64,000 nt of DNA. Origin: Nocardia grenadensis NBRC 108939. GTDB lineage: Bacteria; Actinomycetota; Actinomycetes; Mycobacteriales; Mycobacteriaceae. The translations under genes and the position numbers were made by a program. Shown in pieces: positions 35,085 to 43,567 of this stretch. How positions within the stretch are numbered: position 1 is the first letter of the stretch; every line of letters begins with the position of its first letter. Under the pieces are notes generated by a model. The model was not told the DNA's origin. It ran no database searches and saw only the letters and a program-made list of their open reading frames with translations. Location: positions 372,001-436,000 of the forward strand of contig NZ_BDCJ01000009.1 of NCBI RefSeq assembly GCF_001613445.1, given 5' to 3'.

Positions 35085-35503
35085 ATGCAAGAGCTCTCGG
35101 GCCCATCAAGCATCGTGGGCCGGCAGGGGGTCCCGGACCGGCAGGCTCCCGTAATCAAACTGACGAGTTGGTGTCCGGCCGGCGTTGTGCGGAACAACCC
35201 GACCGACTACCGGGTGAACGCCGACGGCACGATCGATATCGGCGGGATGCGGATGCGTGCCAGCCGGAAGTGCCGCAATGTGGAGGCGGGCAGCCGGGTG
35301 TCGTTCGTCATCGGCCGACAGGTTTCCCTGGAGCCGTACGTGATGCGCGGTATCGAGGTGCGCGGCACGGCCGAGGCGCTCGCCGACGAGGAGCCGTCGT
35401 ACCCGCCCCAGGAACGCGCGGTCATCCGAATCCACCTCGAACGGGTCATCTCTTGGGGATTGACGGCGGACCCTTCGACTTCACCGGTCGCGGGGCCGAG
35501 TAG
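35085..35503 (+). pseudogene. decayed pyridoxamine-5'-phosphate-oxidase-like (PPOX, F420-type) gene
   Basis: One frame encodes the central part of a PPOX-class F420 protein: NNPTDYRVNADGTIDIGG, RASRKCRNVEAGSRVSFVI, RGIEVRGTAEAL and IRIHLERVISWG. The first 40 codons no longer resemble the family start. After ISWG the family-like ending (IDGGPFDFTGRGAE, stop at 35503) lies in another frame, so a one-base shift occurred near 35457. The gene therefore has a degraded N-terminus and a late frameshift. A sequencing error could explain the shift but not the N-terminal decay. Confidence 0.7.
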
Positions 35504-35515
35504 GCGGGCGCACCC

Positions 35516-36670
35516 CTACTTCTTCTCCTCCGTCCCGGCCGCCGGACTCTCCGGGATTCCTGGCGCATGGACCGTCACTCGGTCGGGTGTCGTCATAACT
35601 TCGTGGGCATGGCGCAGGATTCGTCGAGTGCGGGGGAATTCCGCCAGCTGCGCCGACAGCGAGCGGAGCGCGGAACTCAGCGCGGGTGCCGGCACACCGC
35701 GGGCCGTCAGGACATCGGCGGTCCAGAGGACGAAGGTGCTGAAGAGACCATCGTCGTCGATGTAGAGCGCCGTGGCCAGGAAGTCGACGATATGCGCGAT
35801 ATCCTCCGCGGTGCGCTCGCGCTGGAGTTCGGTGTAGGCGCGCATCGGTGGGTAGCTGTTCTCGAGGTCGGTCACGGTAGCGGCGATCAATTGCGTTTTC
35901 GTCCGGACGACAAGGGTGTATTCCTGGTCGCTCCGGTGCGTCGGGGGCGAGGACGGTACTCCTGCCGAGTTCGGTTGTCTGCGTCGAAGGCCACGCTCGA
36001 GTTCCCGGGCGGCGCCGCGTGCGTCGGCCGCCCACCCGTCGGCCGCCAGCAGTCGCGCGTAACGGCCGTCGGCGCCGAATGCCGCGCCGCCCACCAGCAC
36101 GGGTACGCCGGCCGCCTGGCATGCGGTGATCGTGGCATGAGCGGTGGGGAGACGGGTAGCGAGCGAGGAGGACAATAGAACCGCGTCGGTATCGTGCTGA
36201 TGGATGTGGGCGATCAGGTGATGGGTGGGTACATGGGCGCCGAGGAATTCCACCTGCCAGCCGCGCAGTCGCAGAACTTCGGCGACCAATCGGGCGGGCA
36301 GCGCGTGCCACTCTCCGTCGATGCAGGCGACGGTGACGTGACCTGCTGTGGCAGGGGTGGCGGCGGCGGGATGGCAGGCCACTGCGGCGATGACGCGCTC
36401 GTTGATCGCGGTGGCGGCGTGCTCTTGGGCGACAGTGAGGCGATCGGACGCCCATTCCGTGCCGACACGGAACTGCACCGCCGCGATGGCTCCGAGGAGT
36501 ACCTCTTCGGGATGGACGCCCTTGTCAAGGGCGGCGATCACGGCGGCGACAGCGGTGTGCTCGTCACGCCGGCCGAGTGCTTCCCAGAGTTCCGCACGGA
36601 GCGCACCCATATCGCTGTGTGCCACGGTTTCGGACTGCGATGCGCTCATATCCTCCGGTCTCCCGTTCAC
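35516..36670 (-). CDS. cobalamin-binding (CarH/LitR-type sensor) protein without DNA-binding domain
   Basis: A 384-residue protein. The N-terminal helical bundle contains W73-x9-E83-H84, the motif by which CarH/LitR photoreceptors bind adenosylcobalamin. The Rossmann-like B12 domain follows with E120-x-H122, giving the lower axial His, although the usual next Gly is Pro. The C-terminal 130 residues form an unassigned helical region. There is no MerR helix-turn-helix, so output must go through a partner. The GTG start at 36670 overlaps the stop of the phosphatase gene (GTGA). Together with the STAS and PP2C genes this suggests that light or B12 status feeds a partner-switching pathway. Confidence 0.85.
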   Translation of the reverse strand: MNGRPEDMSASQSETVAHSDMGALRAELWEALGRRDEHTAVAAVIAALDKGVHPEEVLLGAIAAVQFRVGTEWASDRLTVAQEHAATAINERVIAAVACHPAAATPATAGHVTVACIDGEWHALPARLVAEVLRLRGWQVEFLGAHVPTHHLIAHIHQHDTDAVLLSSSLATRLPTAHATITACQAAGVPVLVGGAAFGADGRYARLLAADGWAADARGAARELERGLRRRQPNSAGVPSSPPTHRSDQEYTLVVRTKTQLIAATVTDLENSYPPMRAYTELQRERTAEDIAHIVDFLATALYIDDDGLFSTFVLWTADVLTARGVPAPALSSALRSLSAQLAEFPRTRRILRHAHEVMTTPDRVTVHAPGIPESPAAGTEEKK

Positions 36671-37986
36671 GGTCCGGTCTTCTCCCGCTGCTGCGGCCAC
36701 ATCGGCGCGGTGACCACGACCAGCGCGATATCGTCGTGTTGCCGGTGCCCGACCCACTGCGCGGCGAGCATCTGGACATGTTCGACGACCGCCTCGGCGG
36801 GCATTCCGGCGCACCGCGACAGTGCCTCCAACAGACGGTGTTCCCCGAACATGCTCGTACCGAGTGGACCACCGCGGGCTTCGGTGATCCCGTCGGTATA
36901 CAGCAGACAGCTTTCTCCCGGTTCGAGTGTGGTTCGCAGGGTGGTCGCGGTGACTCGCGGCAGCACGCCGATCAATTGCCCTCGGGTGTCGGCCTTCTCC
37001 ACTGTGCCGTCGGAACGCACGATCAGTGGCGGTGGGTGACCGGCGGCCGTGAGTCGTATCCGCACCCGGCCGTCGCGGTGGGCGACCGAGGCCATGACCA
37101 GGGTGGCGAACCGGTCGTGGTGGGAGGTGAGCAGCGCCTGATTGAGAAGGTTCAGCACTTTCTCGTGGTCGTCGGACATGGAGACCAGCGCATGCAGTGT
37201 ATTGCGGATCTTGCCGGTCAGGACGGCGGCCTCGAGGCCTTTCCCGCAGACATCGCCCAGGACGACAAGTGATTCGTCGCGGGTTCCGGCGGCCGCATGG
37301 ACATCGTAGAAATCACCGCCGACGATCTGGTGGTTCTCCGAAGCCCGGTAGCCACTGGCCAGCTCCACACCGTGGACGCGCGGCAGCCGCGGCGGTAGCA
37401 GTTCGCGCATGAGCAGGTCGGTGATAGCGGTTTGCTCGGCGTAGAGCCGGGCGGCCGACAGGGCTGCCCCGGCGCGGATTGCGAAGAGGTGGGCCAAGAT
37501 CTCGTCCCGCTCCCCGAAGGGATGCCGACCGACTCGGCGGAACAGGACGAGCGCGCCGGCGGGAAGCCCGTGACCGGGTAGCGCGATGATCATCACCGAG
37601 CCGAGCGGACCGCGGAAGTCCTCGGGCAGAATCCAGGACGGGACGGCATGCGGATCGATCCAGCGCGACGGTACCGGTGGAAAGCCGAGCAGGGCTTCCG
37701 CGAGACCCGGTACGGCAGCCGGGTCCCGGTCGACGAGTTGGTGCCGTACCTTGTCGACCGAGCAGGTGATCACGGGCAGCCGGAGGTCCTGGACAGGTGC
37801 TACGACGGTCGCCCCGTCGGCGAGACGGGCCGCCAACCGAGCGACGGATTCGGTGCACCGCTCGATATTCAGCGATGCCGACAGGGCCTCGGACGCTTCG
37901 ATGAGGAACTCGGTCCGGCTGCGCTCCTCCGCGAGTTCCACGCCGGTGGTGCGCCGCCGTGGCCGACTCAGCGGTTCCCGGGTCAC
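36667..37986 (-). CDS. GAF-domain PP2C/SpoIIE-type phosphatase
   Basis: A 439-residue protein. Residues about 20-190 fit a GAF-type sensor domain. Residues 200-430 are a SpoIIE/RsbU-like PP2C phosphatase with metal-binding acids in VGGDFYDV, LGDVCGKG, YTDGITEAR and HDDIALVVV. Such enzymes dephosphorylate STAS anti-anti-sigma proteins and so release a sigma factor. Its ATG overlaps the STAS gene stop (ATGA), and its stop overlaps the cobalamin-sensor start (GTGA), so the three are one translationally coupled unit. No anti-sigma kinase is present in the window. Confidence 0.93.
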   Translation of the reverse strand: MTREPLSRPRRRTTGVELAEERSRTEFLIEASEALSASLNIERCTESVARLAARLADGATVVAPVQDLRLPVITCSVDKVRHQLVDRDPAAVPGLAEALLGFPPVPSRWIDPHAVPSWILPEDFRGPLGSVMIIALPGHGLPAGALVLFRRVGRHPFGERDEILAHLFAIRAGAALSAARLYAEQTAITDLLMRELLPPRLPRVHGVELASGYRASENHQIVGGDFYDVHAAAGTRDESLVVLGDVCGKGLEAAVLTGKIRNTLHALVSMSDDHEKVLNLLNQALLTSHHDRFATLVMASVAHRDGRVRIRLTAAGHPPPLIVRSDGTVEKADTRGQLIGVLPRVTATTLRTTLEPGESCLLYTDGITEARGGPLGTSMFGEHRLLEALSRCAGMPAEAVVEHVQMLAAQWVGHRQHDDIALVVVTAPMWPQQREKTGP

Positions 37987-38321
37987 GCGATTGCGGCCGC
38001 GATACTGTCGAAAATCTGGAATTGCTCGGTGAGCCCGGTGACTTCGATCACCCGCCGCACGGCCGGTGAAACCGCCAGGCGCAGGTCCGGTGCCTCGTCC
38101 CGGCAGCCCAGCAGCACCTTCAGACCCGAGGAGTCGAAGAAACCCACTGCGGATAGGTCGAGGATCAGTGTCCGCGGCCGCTCGTCCATCGCGCGCGTCA
38201 ATGCTTCGTGCAGGCGTGGAGCCGTATGGATATCGATCTCGCCGGTCGCGGTGACGGTGACCGACGCACCGTCCGGCAATACTTCGACCGTGAAATCACG
38301 TCGTCGGTCCTCATGATGCAC
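37983..38321 (-). CDS. STAS-domain anti-sigma-factor antagonist
   Basis: A 112-residue single STAS domain. The core ATGEIDIHTAPRLHEAL and the phosphorylation loop LDLSAVGFFDSSGLKVLLG are typical of SpoIIAA/RsbV proteins; the Ser pair after FFD is the expected phosphorylation site. When dephosphorylated by a PP2C enzyme, such proteins bind anti-sigma kinases. The phosphatase gene follows with a four-base overlap. The ATG is the first of this minus-strand operon. The cognate kinase and sigma factor are not in the window. Confidence 0.92.
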   Translation of the reverse strand: MHHEDRRRDFTVEVLPDGASVTVTATGEIDIHTAPRLHEALTRAMDERPRTLILDLSAVGFFDSSGLKVLLGCRDEAPDLRLAVSPAVRRVIEVTGLTEQFQIFDSIAAAIA

Positions 38322-38688
38322 GCTGGCGTCTCTTCCTGTGCTGGCGTCGGAGCGACCTTCTACACGGTCGTGCCGCAGGTGGCGGCCTCACTGCAGAGCC
38401 CTCGCTGAGCCGAACGGTTGTGCGCCGCTGCTCGGGGTGTGTCGCGCTGGATCGGGTGGCTCTGCGGGGCTGCGTTCTCAACACCGCAAGACTGCCTCAC
38501 TCTACGGGCTGCTCGGGCTTCCTTCGCTCCCGGTCCCGGAGCAGGGATCGGGTCGGACGGCTCCGGTGCCCGTGGAGTTGCATTTCGCCATGGGGCTCCT
38601 GGTTCGAGTGGCGGCGCGAATGTCGCCGAGCGAGGCGATCGGCTTCCCGGGCCTCGATACCGGAGGTCGGATGGACCGGCCGCGACCT
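38322..38688. other. intergenic, no gene seen
   Basis: About 367 bases between the STAS start and the xdhC stop. It should hold the promoter of the STAS operon and the end of the xdhC transcript. I found no clear hairpin, hexamers or repeat. Confidence 0.4.
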
Positions 38689-39798
38689 CTAGTCTGTTTC
38701 GAGGAGAGCCCGGTGGCTCATATCGGCGGGCGTCGGTGGGTGGATCGGCCCGGCGATGCGTGCGAGCCGCCGGCCGCTGCCGCCGCGGCGCCGGGCGATG
38801 ACCTCGGCGAGGATGGAGACAGCGGTCTCCTCCGGTGTCGCGGCGCCCAGATCGAGCCCGATCGGGGAGGACAGGCGCCTCAGTTCGGCTTCGGTCACCC
38901 CGGCGGCGCGGAGACGTTCCATCCGGTCGGTGTGTGTCCGCCGGCTGCCCATGGCACCCACGTAACCCGCGTCGGACCGTAGGGCGATTTCGAGGGCCGG
39001 TACGTCGAAGCGCGGATCGTGAGTCAGGACGCAGATGGCGGTGGACGGTGTGATCGCCGCCTGTTTCAGGTAGTCCTGGGGCCACATCACCACCACTTCG
39101 TCGGCTTCCGGAAAGCGTTCGCACGTCGCGAAAACCGGCCGGGCGTCGCACAGTGTCACCGAGAACCCCAGGAGCTTCGCCGCTCGGACGAGCGCGTGGG
39201 CGAAGTCCACCGCGCCGAATACCAGCATGTTCGGCGGCCGAGAGATGGACGAGATCAGAACCGACAGCGCGCTCTCGGCGCATTCTCCGGTCTCGCCCAG
39301 CTGTACGGTCGTCACCGTGCCTGCCTCGAGGTGTCGGGCGGCCCGGGTGCGCACTGCCGCGTCCAGGCGCGGATCGCCGCAGGTGCCCGCCCATGATGTG
39401 CCGGTCGTGACGATCGACCCACCCAGGTGGACGCCCGCGGAGACGACGGTGGCCGTCGCGACCGGCCGGCCCGCCGCGACGCTGTCCGCGACCAGTGTGA
39501 GGCCGGGGGTATCCGTCGGCTCTACGCGCCGGATGAGGACATCCATCGCGCCGCCACACATCAGTGCGACGGCTCCGGCGCCGGCATCATCGGCCGAGTA
39601 CCGGCGGATGGTCGCGTTCCCGGTGTCCATCACCTCGGTGGCGAGATGGAAGACATCGCTTTCGATGCAGCCACCCGAAATGCTGCCGACGACGGCGCCG
39701 TCTCGCGCGACGGCCATGACGGTGCCGACGGGACGGGGGATCGAGCCCACCGATCCGACGATTGTGGCCAGGGCGAGTCGATTCCGGCTGCCTGCCAT
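38689..39798 (-). CDS. XdhC/CoxI-family molybdenum hydroxylase maturation factor (frameshifted at the N-terminus)
   Basis: A 369-residue protein with an N-terminal XdhC/CoxI domain (TIVGSVGSIPRPVGTVMAVA, SISGGCIESDVFHLATE) and a C-terminal Rossmann-like XdhC domain (MLVFGAVDFAHALVRAAKLL, LTHDPRFDVPAL, YVGAMGSRRTH). These proteins load sulfurated molybdenum cofactor into xanthine-dehydrogenase-type enzymes. The real family N-terminus (MYEVLNTVARWQAAG) lies in another frame from an ATG at 39827 that has a good ribosome site, so one base appears to be missing near 39785-39795. The ATG at 39798 has no ribosome site. The gene is divergent from marR and serves the hydroxylase encoded at 44.4-48.2 kb. 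Confidence 0.85.
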   Translation of the reverse strand: MAGSRNRLALATIVGSVGSIPRPVGTVMAVARDGAVVGSISGGCIESDVFHLATEVMDTGNATIRRYSADDAGAGAVALMCGGAMDVLIRRVEPTDTPGLTLVADSVAAGRPVATATVVSAGVHLGGSIVTTGTSWAGTCGDPRLDAAVRTRAARHLEAGTVTTVQLGETGECAESALSVLISSISRPPNMLVFGAVDFAHALVRAAKLLGFSVTLCDARPVFATCERFPEADEVVVMWPQDYLKQAAITPSTAICVLTHDPRFDVPALEIALRSDAGYVGAMGSRRTHTDRMERLRAAGVTEAELRRLSSPIGLDLGAATPEETAVSILAEVIARRRGGSGRRLARIAGPIHPPTPADMSHRALLETD

Positions 39799-39994
39799 CG
39801 GGCCACTGTGTTCAGCACCTCGTACATCCGACTACCCTCTGCCTTGTCGTGCCGGTCCGCGTTCGGTCGACCGGTGCGCGCGGTTCGCGGCCGGTGGTCA
39901 CTGTCGGCGTTCACGCCGGTGCTGCGGCCGAGCCGTCCCGGCGAGACGATCGCCGGAGTCCCGCGCTGGTGGGATGATAGAAAAGATCGTACAG

Positions 39995-40012
39995 TACCTT
40001 TGCGCAAAGGTA
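39995..40012. promoter_or_regulatory. perfect 18-bp palindrome between xdhC and marR (operator)
   Basis: TACCTTTGCGCAAAGGTA is a perfect palindrome in the divergent promoter region, 28 bases before the preferred marR GTG. MarR proteins bind palindromes of 16-20 bases and usually repress their own gene and the divergent one. Related sequences occur before the transporter operon (40825-40842) and the aldehyde dehydrogenase operon (49242-49262). The site also argues against the in-frame ATG at 39974, which would lie upstream of it. Confidence 0.8.
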
Positions 40013-40039
40013 AGCCGGTCGGGCGACGAGGGATGGGTT

Positions 40040-40594
40040 GTGGCAGAGGCAGTGACGGAAAACTCGGACGGTGTCGGCGAGATCATCCGGCAGTGGGCCC
40101 AATCGCGGCCCGAACTCGATGTCTCCGCGCTGGAGATCTTCGGGCGCATGCATCGCAGCTTCCTGCTCTACCGATCCCGGATCAACGGTGTGTTCGAGCA
40201 GTTCGGCACCAACGAGGCGGGGTTCGACGTCCTCGCGTGCCTGCGCCGGGCGGAGCCGGAGTTCCGGCGAACGGCGGGTGAGCTGGCGAAGCAGACGCTC
40301 GTGACGACAGGCGGCCTGACGCTGCGGGTCAACCGGCTGGAAGAGGCCGGGCTGGTGCTGCGGGAACGCGACCCCGAGGATGCCCGGGTGGTCTATGTGA
40401 CCCTGTCCGATGCGGGGCGTGACCTGGTGGACCGGGTCGCCGATGCGCACTTCGCCGAACTCACGCACATGCTCGTGGGCCTGGACGCCGACCAGAAGGC
40501 TCGGTTGGCGGGGTTGCTCACGGTGCTGGAGGGATCGCTGCGAATGGCGGCGCTGCCGACGGGGGAGGGCGCCGCGGTCGATCGCACTGCCTGA
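40040..40594 (+). CDS. MarR-family transcriptional regulator
   Basis: A 184-residue winged-helix protein. The family helix region is clear: NEAGFDVLACLRRAEPEFRR, then LAKQTLVTTGGLTLRVNRLE with wing DPEDARVVYVTLSDAGRDLV. I chose the GTG at 40040, which follows GAGGGATGGG, because an earlier ATG at 39974 lies before the operator palindrome. MarR proteins of catabolic clusters usually release DNA on binding an aromatic acid or CoA thioester. Palindrome-related sites before the two large plus-strand operons make it the probable pathway regulator. It ends in a strong terminator, so it is transcribed separately. Confidence 0.93.
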   Translation: MAEAVTENSDGVGEIIRQWAQSRPELDVSALEIFGRMHRSFLLYRSRINGVFEQFGTNEAGFDVLACLRRAEPEFRRTAGELAKQTLVTTGGLTLRVNRLEEAGLVLRERDPEDARVVYVTLSDAGRDLVDRVADAHFAELTHMLVGLDADQKARLAGLLTVLEGSLRMAALPTGEGAAVDRTA

Positions 40595-40607
40595 ATATCT
40601 GTTCTAC

Positions 40608-40637
40608 ACGCTCCCGGATCCCACGATCTGGGAGCGT
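40608..40637 (+). terminator. terminator of marR
   Basis: ACGCTCCCGGATC (40608-40620) pairs with GATCTGGGAGCGT (40625-40637) with one mismatch around a four-base loop, followed by TTGTCGTTTT. This is a good intrinsic terminator 13 bases after the marR stop. Confidence 0.82.
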
Positions 40638-40751
40638 TTGTCGTTTTCGGGGGAGTTTCCGCGACGTCCTTCCGGCGTTTTCTGTGGGTGCCGTCACGCG
40701 CGATTCATGGGTGTGACCTGCATCTCTCCGTTCATTTCGACGGATTCCGGT

Positions 40752-40763
40752 GGGGTTAACCCC
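40752..40763. promoter_or_regulatory. perfect palindrome GGGGTTAACCCC upstream of the transporter promoter
   Basis: A 12-base perfect palindrome about 35 bases upstream of the -35 hexamer. It differs from the MarR-type sites, so it could be an activator site or a site for a second regulator. Nothing else in 40638-40796 stands out. Confidence 0.4.
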
Positions 40764-40796
40764 CTGTTGATCGTCGGATTCGTGCCCATCCGACCG

Positions 40797-40825
40797 TTGA
40801 CCTCTTAGCGGTAAGGAAGTACAAA
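40797..40825 (+). promoter_or_regulatory. promoter of the transporter/hydroxylase operon
   Basis: TTGACC at 40797-40802 and TACAAA at 40820-40825 are separated by 17 bases, a near-consensus sigma-70-type promoter for actinobacteria. A MarR-like site begins at its last base. The first gene starts about 78 bases downstream. Confidence 0.6.
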
Positions 40826-40842
40826 TCTCTTGCAGCCAAGAT
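40825..40842. promoter_or_regulatory. imperfect MarR-type operator downstream of the -10 element
   Basis: ATCTCTTGCAGCCAAGAT is an imperfect inverted repeat that shares the CTTGC and AAGAT parts of the sites at 39995 and 49242. It lies at the expected transcription start, where a bound repressor would block transcription. The match is weaker than between the other two sites. Confidence 0.5.
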
Positions 40843-40903
40843 GTTCGGGCAACCGCGGTGGAATACAGCCCGGTCGCCACCATCGTCCCGACAGGAGACG
40901 TTC

Positions 40904-41875
40904 ATGACGACAATCCGCCTCGCGGCCGCGGCCCTGCTGGCCGGCTCCGCCTTGGTTCTGAGCGCGTGCAGCGGTTCGGGCGAGCGCGCCGCCGTGGCCA
41001 CCGACGGCACACTCGAGCAGACCGAGGTCTCGGTAGGCGTTCTGCCGCTGGCCGACTATGCGGCGGTGTACTGGGCGGACGAGAAGGGCTACTTCGAGAA
41101 AGAGGGGCTCACGGTAACGCTCGAGCCGATCCAGGGCGGGCCCATCGGTATCCAGAAGGTCGCCTCGGGAGAACTCGACTTCAGCATCGCCAACTCGATC
41201 TCCGCGGCGATCGCGCAGTCCCGCAAGACACCGATCACCACCGTCGCGCATACCGCCTCGCTCGGTGACGGCAGCGGAATCCTCTATGTGAAGCCGGATT
41301 CGCCGATCCGATCGCTGGCCGATGTCAACGGTAAGACCGTCGGCGTGAACACCACCAACAACATCGGCGATGTCACCATCGGCAACCTCGCGGCCGACCA
41401 GGGCGTCGATATCGAACCGCGGTACGTCGAGGTGCCGTTCCCGGAGATGCTGCCGGGAGTACAGGCCGGGTCGATCGATGTCGGGTACGCCCCCGAGCCG
41501 TTCTCCTCGGCCGCGCGCGGCGCCGGGATGCGGGAGATCGCGGACCTCACCACGGACACCAACAACGCACTGCCCGCGTCGATCTTCGTCGCGGGTGACG
41601 ATTTCGTGGACGCGAACCCGGACACCACCGCGGCGTTCGCTCGCGCGATCTACGCCGCCGGGGCCGATATCTCCGCCCACGAGGCCGATTTCCGCAGCTG
41701 GCTGCCCGGTGTCGCGAAGGTCCCCGCGGAGGTAGCCCAGTCGATGTCGCTGCCGATCTTCGCATCGCGTATGGATCCGGCGAAGATGCAGTCCGTCGCC
41801 GATATGCTCGCCGCCCAGGGGCGGATCCCCGAGGGCTTCGACGTCACCTCGCACCTCGTCACGCTCGAGGACTGA
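40904..41875 (+). CDS. NMT1/SsuA-type ABC transporter substrate-binding lipoprotein
   Basis: A 323-residue secreted lipoprotein. The signal peptide ends in the lipobox LSAC with Cys22. The body has the NMT1/THI5/SsuA pattern: VSVGVLPLADYAAVYWADEK, GYFEKEGLTVTLEPIQGG, ASGELDFSIANS and a VNGKTVGVNTTNN segment. This class binds nitrate, sulfonates, pyrimidine precursors and aromatic acids. AGGAGACG precedes the ATG. It opens an operon with two permeases, an ATPase and a molybdenum hydroxylase, so it probably captures the hydroxylase substrate. Confidence 0.93.
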   Translation: MTTIRLAAAALLAGSALVLSACSGSGERAAVATDGTLEQTEVSVGVLPLADYAAVYWADEKGYFEKEGLTVTLEPIQGGPIGIQKVASGELDFSIANSISAAIAQSRKTPITTVAHTASLGDGSGILYVKPDSPIRSLADVNGKTVGVNTTNNIGDVTIGNLAADQGVDIEPRYVEVPFPEMLPGVQAGSIDVGYAPEPFSSAARGAGMREIADLTTDTNNALPASIFVAGDDFVDANPDTTAAFARAIYAAGADISAHEADFRSWLPGVAKVPAEVAQSMSLPIFASRMDPAKMQSVADMLAAQGRIPEGFDVTSHLVTLED

Positions 41876-41876
41876 G

Positions 41877-42668
41877 ATGGATCTCCTCAGTGAGCCGCTC
41901 GGCCGGAAGCAGCAGATCGTCTACGGAATCGTCGGTGTGCTCGGGACGGCCGCGCTGACCGAACTGGTCATCCGGACCGGGGTGATCGCCACGCCCGGGT
42001 TGCCCGTTCCGAGCCGGGTGCTGACGGAGACCGGTGCGCTGTTCGGTGACCAGACCTTCTGGCAAGAAGTCGGTTTCACCCTCCGCGAATGGATGCTCGG
42101 ACTGCTGATCGCGACCGTGGCCGGGATGGTGCTCGGCGGCCTGATGGGCGCCTTCACCAAAGTGTTCCTCGCCTTCGAACTCCCGGTCGAGGTCTTCCGG
42201 GTCCTGCCCTCGGTCGCGCTGGGTCCGGTCCTGGTGCTGTTGCTGGGTTCGGGGATGTTGCCGCTCTCGATCACGGTGGCGCTCGCCTGTATGTGGCCGA
42301 TCCTGCTGAACACCCTGTACGGCGTGCGCGCCACCGACGCCACCGCCGTGCAGACGGCCCGGACCTTCGGACTCTCGGGGATCGCGATCCTGCGCCGCAT
42401 CAAGATCCCCAGCGCACTTCCCTTCGCGTTCACCGGGATCCGGATCGCCGCGTCGATCGGGCTCATCGTCGCCGTCAGCGCGGAACTGCTGATCGGCAAC
42501 GGTCAGGGGATCGGCGGTTACATCCTGCTCAACAGCGCCAACGCCACCAACCTCGACACCGTGTACGCCGCGACGCTGGTGGCCGGGGTCCTCGGCCTGG
42601 CGGTGAGCACTGTTTTCACCGCCCTCGACAACAAGGTGTTCGCATGGAAGAAGGGGCTGGCCCAGTGA
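41877..42668 (+). CDS. SsuC/TauC-type ABC transporter permease (first)
   Basis: A 263-residue permease of the binding-protein-dependent type, with about six helices. The EAA-like loop is present as AVQTARTFGLSGIAILRRIK followed by IPSALPFAFTGIRIA. The ATG follows the binding-protein stop by one base, and the stop overlaps the start of the second permease by one base. It would form a heterodimer with the second permease, which differs from many SsuC systems that use a homodimer. Confidence 0.92.
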   Translation: MDLLSEPLGRKQQIVYGIVGVLGTAALTELVIRTGVIATPGLPVPSRVLTETGALFGDQTFWQEVGFTLREWMLGLLIATVAGMVLGGLMGAFTKVFLAFELPVEVFRVLPSVALGPVLVLLLGSGMLPLSITVALACMWPILLNTLYGVRATDATAVQTARTFGLSGIAILRRIKIPSALPFAFTGIRIAASIGLIVAVSAELLIGNGQGIGGYILLNSANATNLDTVYAATLVAGVLGLAVSTVFTALDNKVFAWKKGLAQ

Positions 42669-43567
42669 TGGTCGCATCGACCGACGACCCGGGACTCGCC
42701 GCGCCGGCCGTGCGGCCGGATCGGAAGTCTCCCGTGCTCGCCTCGGCCGCGCGTACCCGCGGCTCCCTGCCGGCGTCGCTGGGCAGGACAGGCATCCGGC
42801 TGCTGGTTCCCGTGCTGATCCTGGCCGCGTGGTGGGGGCTGGCGCAGTCGGAGGTCGGTTCGCTGATCGTGGCACCACCGTTCGAGGCGTTCGAACGGGT
42901 CTTCGCCGACTTCTTCGGTACCGACACCGGCCGGCTCTTCCTCGGCGACGCGACCTTCGACCATTTCTTCCCCAGCGTCTACCGGGCGATGGCGGGACTG
43001 CTGCTGGCCGTCGTGATCGGGGTGGCGCTGGGCGTCGCGCTGGGGGTCGTGCCTGTGCTCACGGCGCTGTTCCAGCCGCTCATCCACCTCGGGCGGTCGC
43101 TGCCCAGCCCGGCCCTGCTGGGGGTGTTCTTCTTCCTGTTCGGCACCGGGGACAGCCCGAAGATCTTCCTCATCGCGTTCTCCGTGGTCTGGCCCATCCT
43201 GTTCAACACGATCGACGGTGTGCAGAGCGTGGGAACCGGCCGGATGCAGGCGGCCGCGGTGTTCAAGATCTCGCGCTGGAAGGTGCTGACGCAGATCATC
43301 CTGCCCGGCGCCGGACCGAAGATCTTCGCCGGTGTGCGGACCGCGATGTCGCTGTCGCTCATCATCATGATCATCTCCGAACTGCAGAAGGCCGAGAACG
43401 GTCTCGGATATCTGCTGATCCGGTCACAGCGCGACTTCGACTACACCGGATTCTGGTCTGTCCTGATCGTGCTCGCCGCCCTGGGTGTCGCACTCAACTT
43501 CATCTTCGTGTTCGTCGAACGGCGGGCGTTGGCCTGGCACCGAGGAGTGACTCAGCAAAATGACTAG
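42668..43567 (+). CDS. SsuC/TauC-type ABC transporter permease (second)
   Basis: A 299-residue permease with a 35-residue polar N-terminal extension before the first helix (LLVPVLILAAWWGLA). The EAA-like loop is MQAAAVFKISRWKVLTQIIL followed by PGAGPKIFAGVRTAMSLSL. The frame is open far upstream as a shadow of the previous gene; the ATG at 42668 overlaps that gene's stop (TGATG). Its end overlaps the ATPase start by eight bases. Two different permeases in a row suggest a heterodimeric channel. Confidence 0.92.
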   Translation: MVASTDDPGLAAPAVRPDRKSPVLASAARTRGSLPASLGRTGIRLLVPVLILAAWWGLAQSEVGSLIVAPPFEAFERVFADFFGTDTGRLFLGDATFDHFFPSVYRAMAGLLLAVVIGVALGVALGVVPVLTALFQPLIHLGRSLPSPALLGVFFFLFGTGDSPKIFLIAFSVVWPILFNTIDGVQSVGTGRMQAAAVFKISRWKVLTQIILPGAGPKIFAGVRTAMSLSLIIMIISELQKAENGLGYLLIRSQRDFDYTGFWSVLIVLAALGVALNFIFVFVERRALAWHRGVTQQND

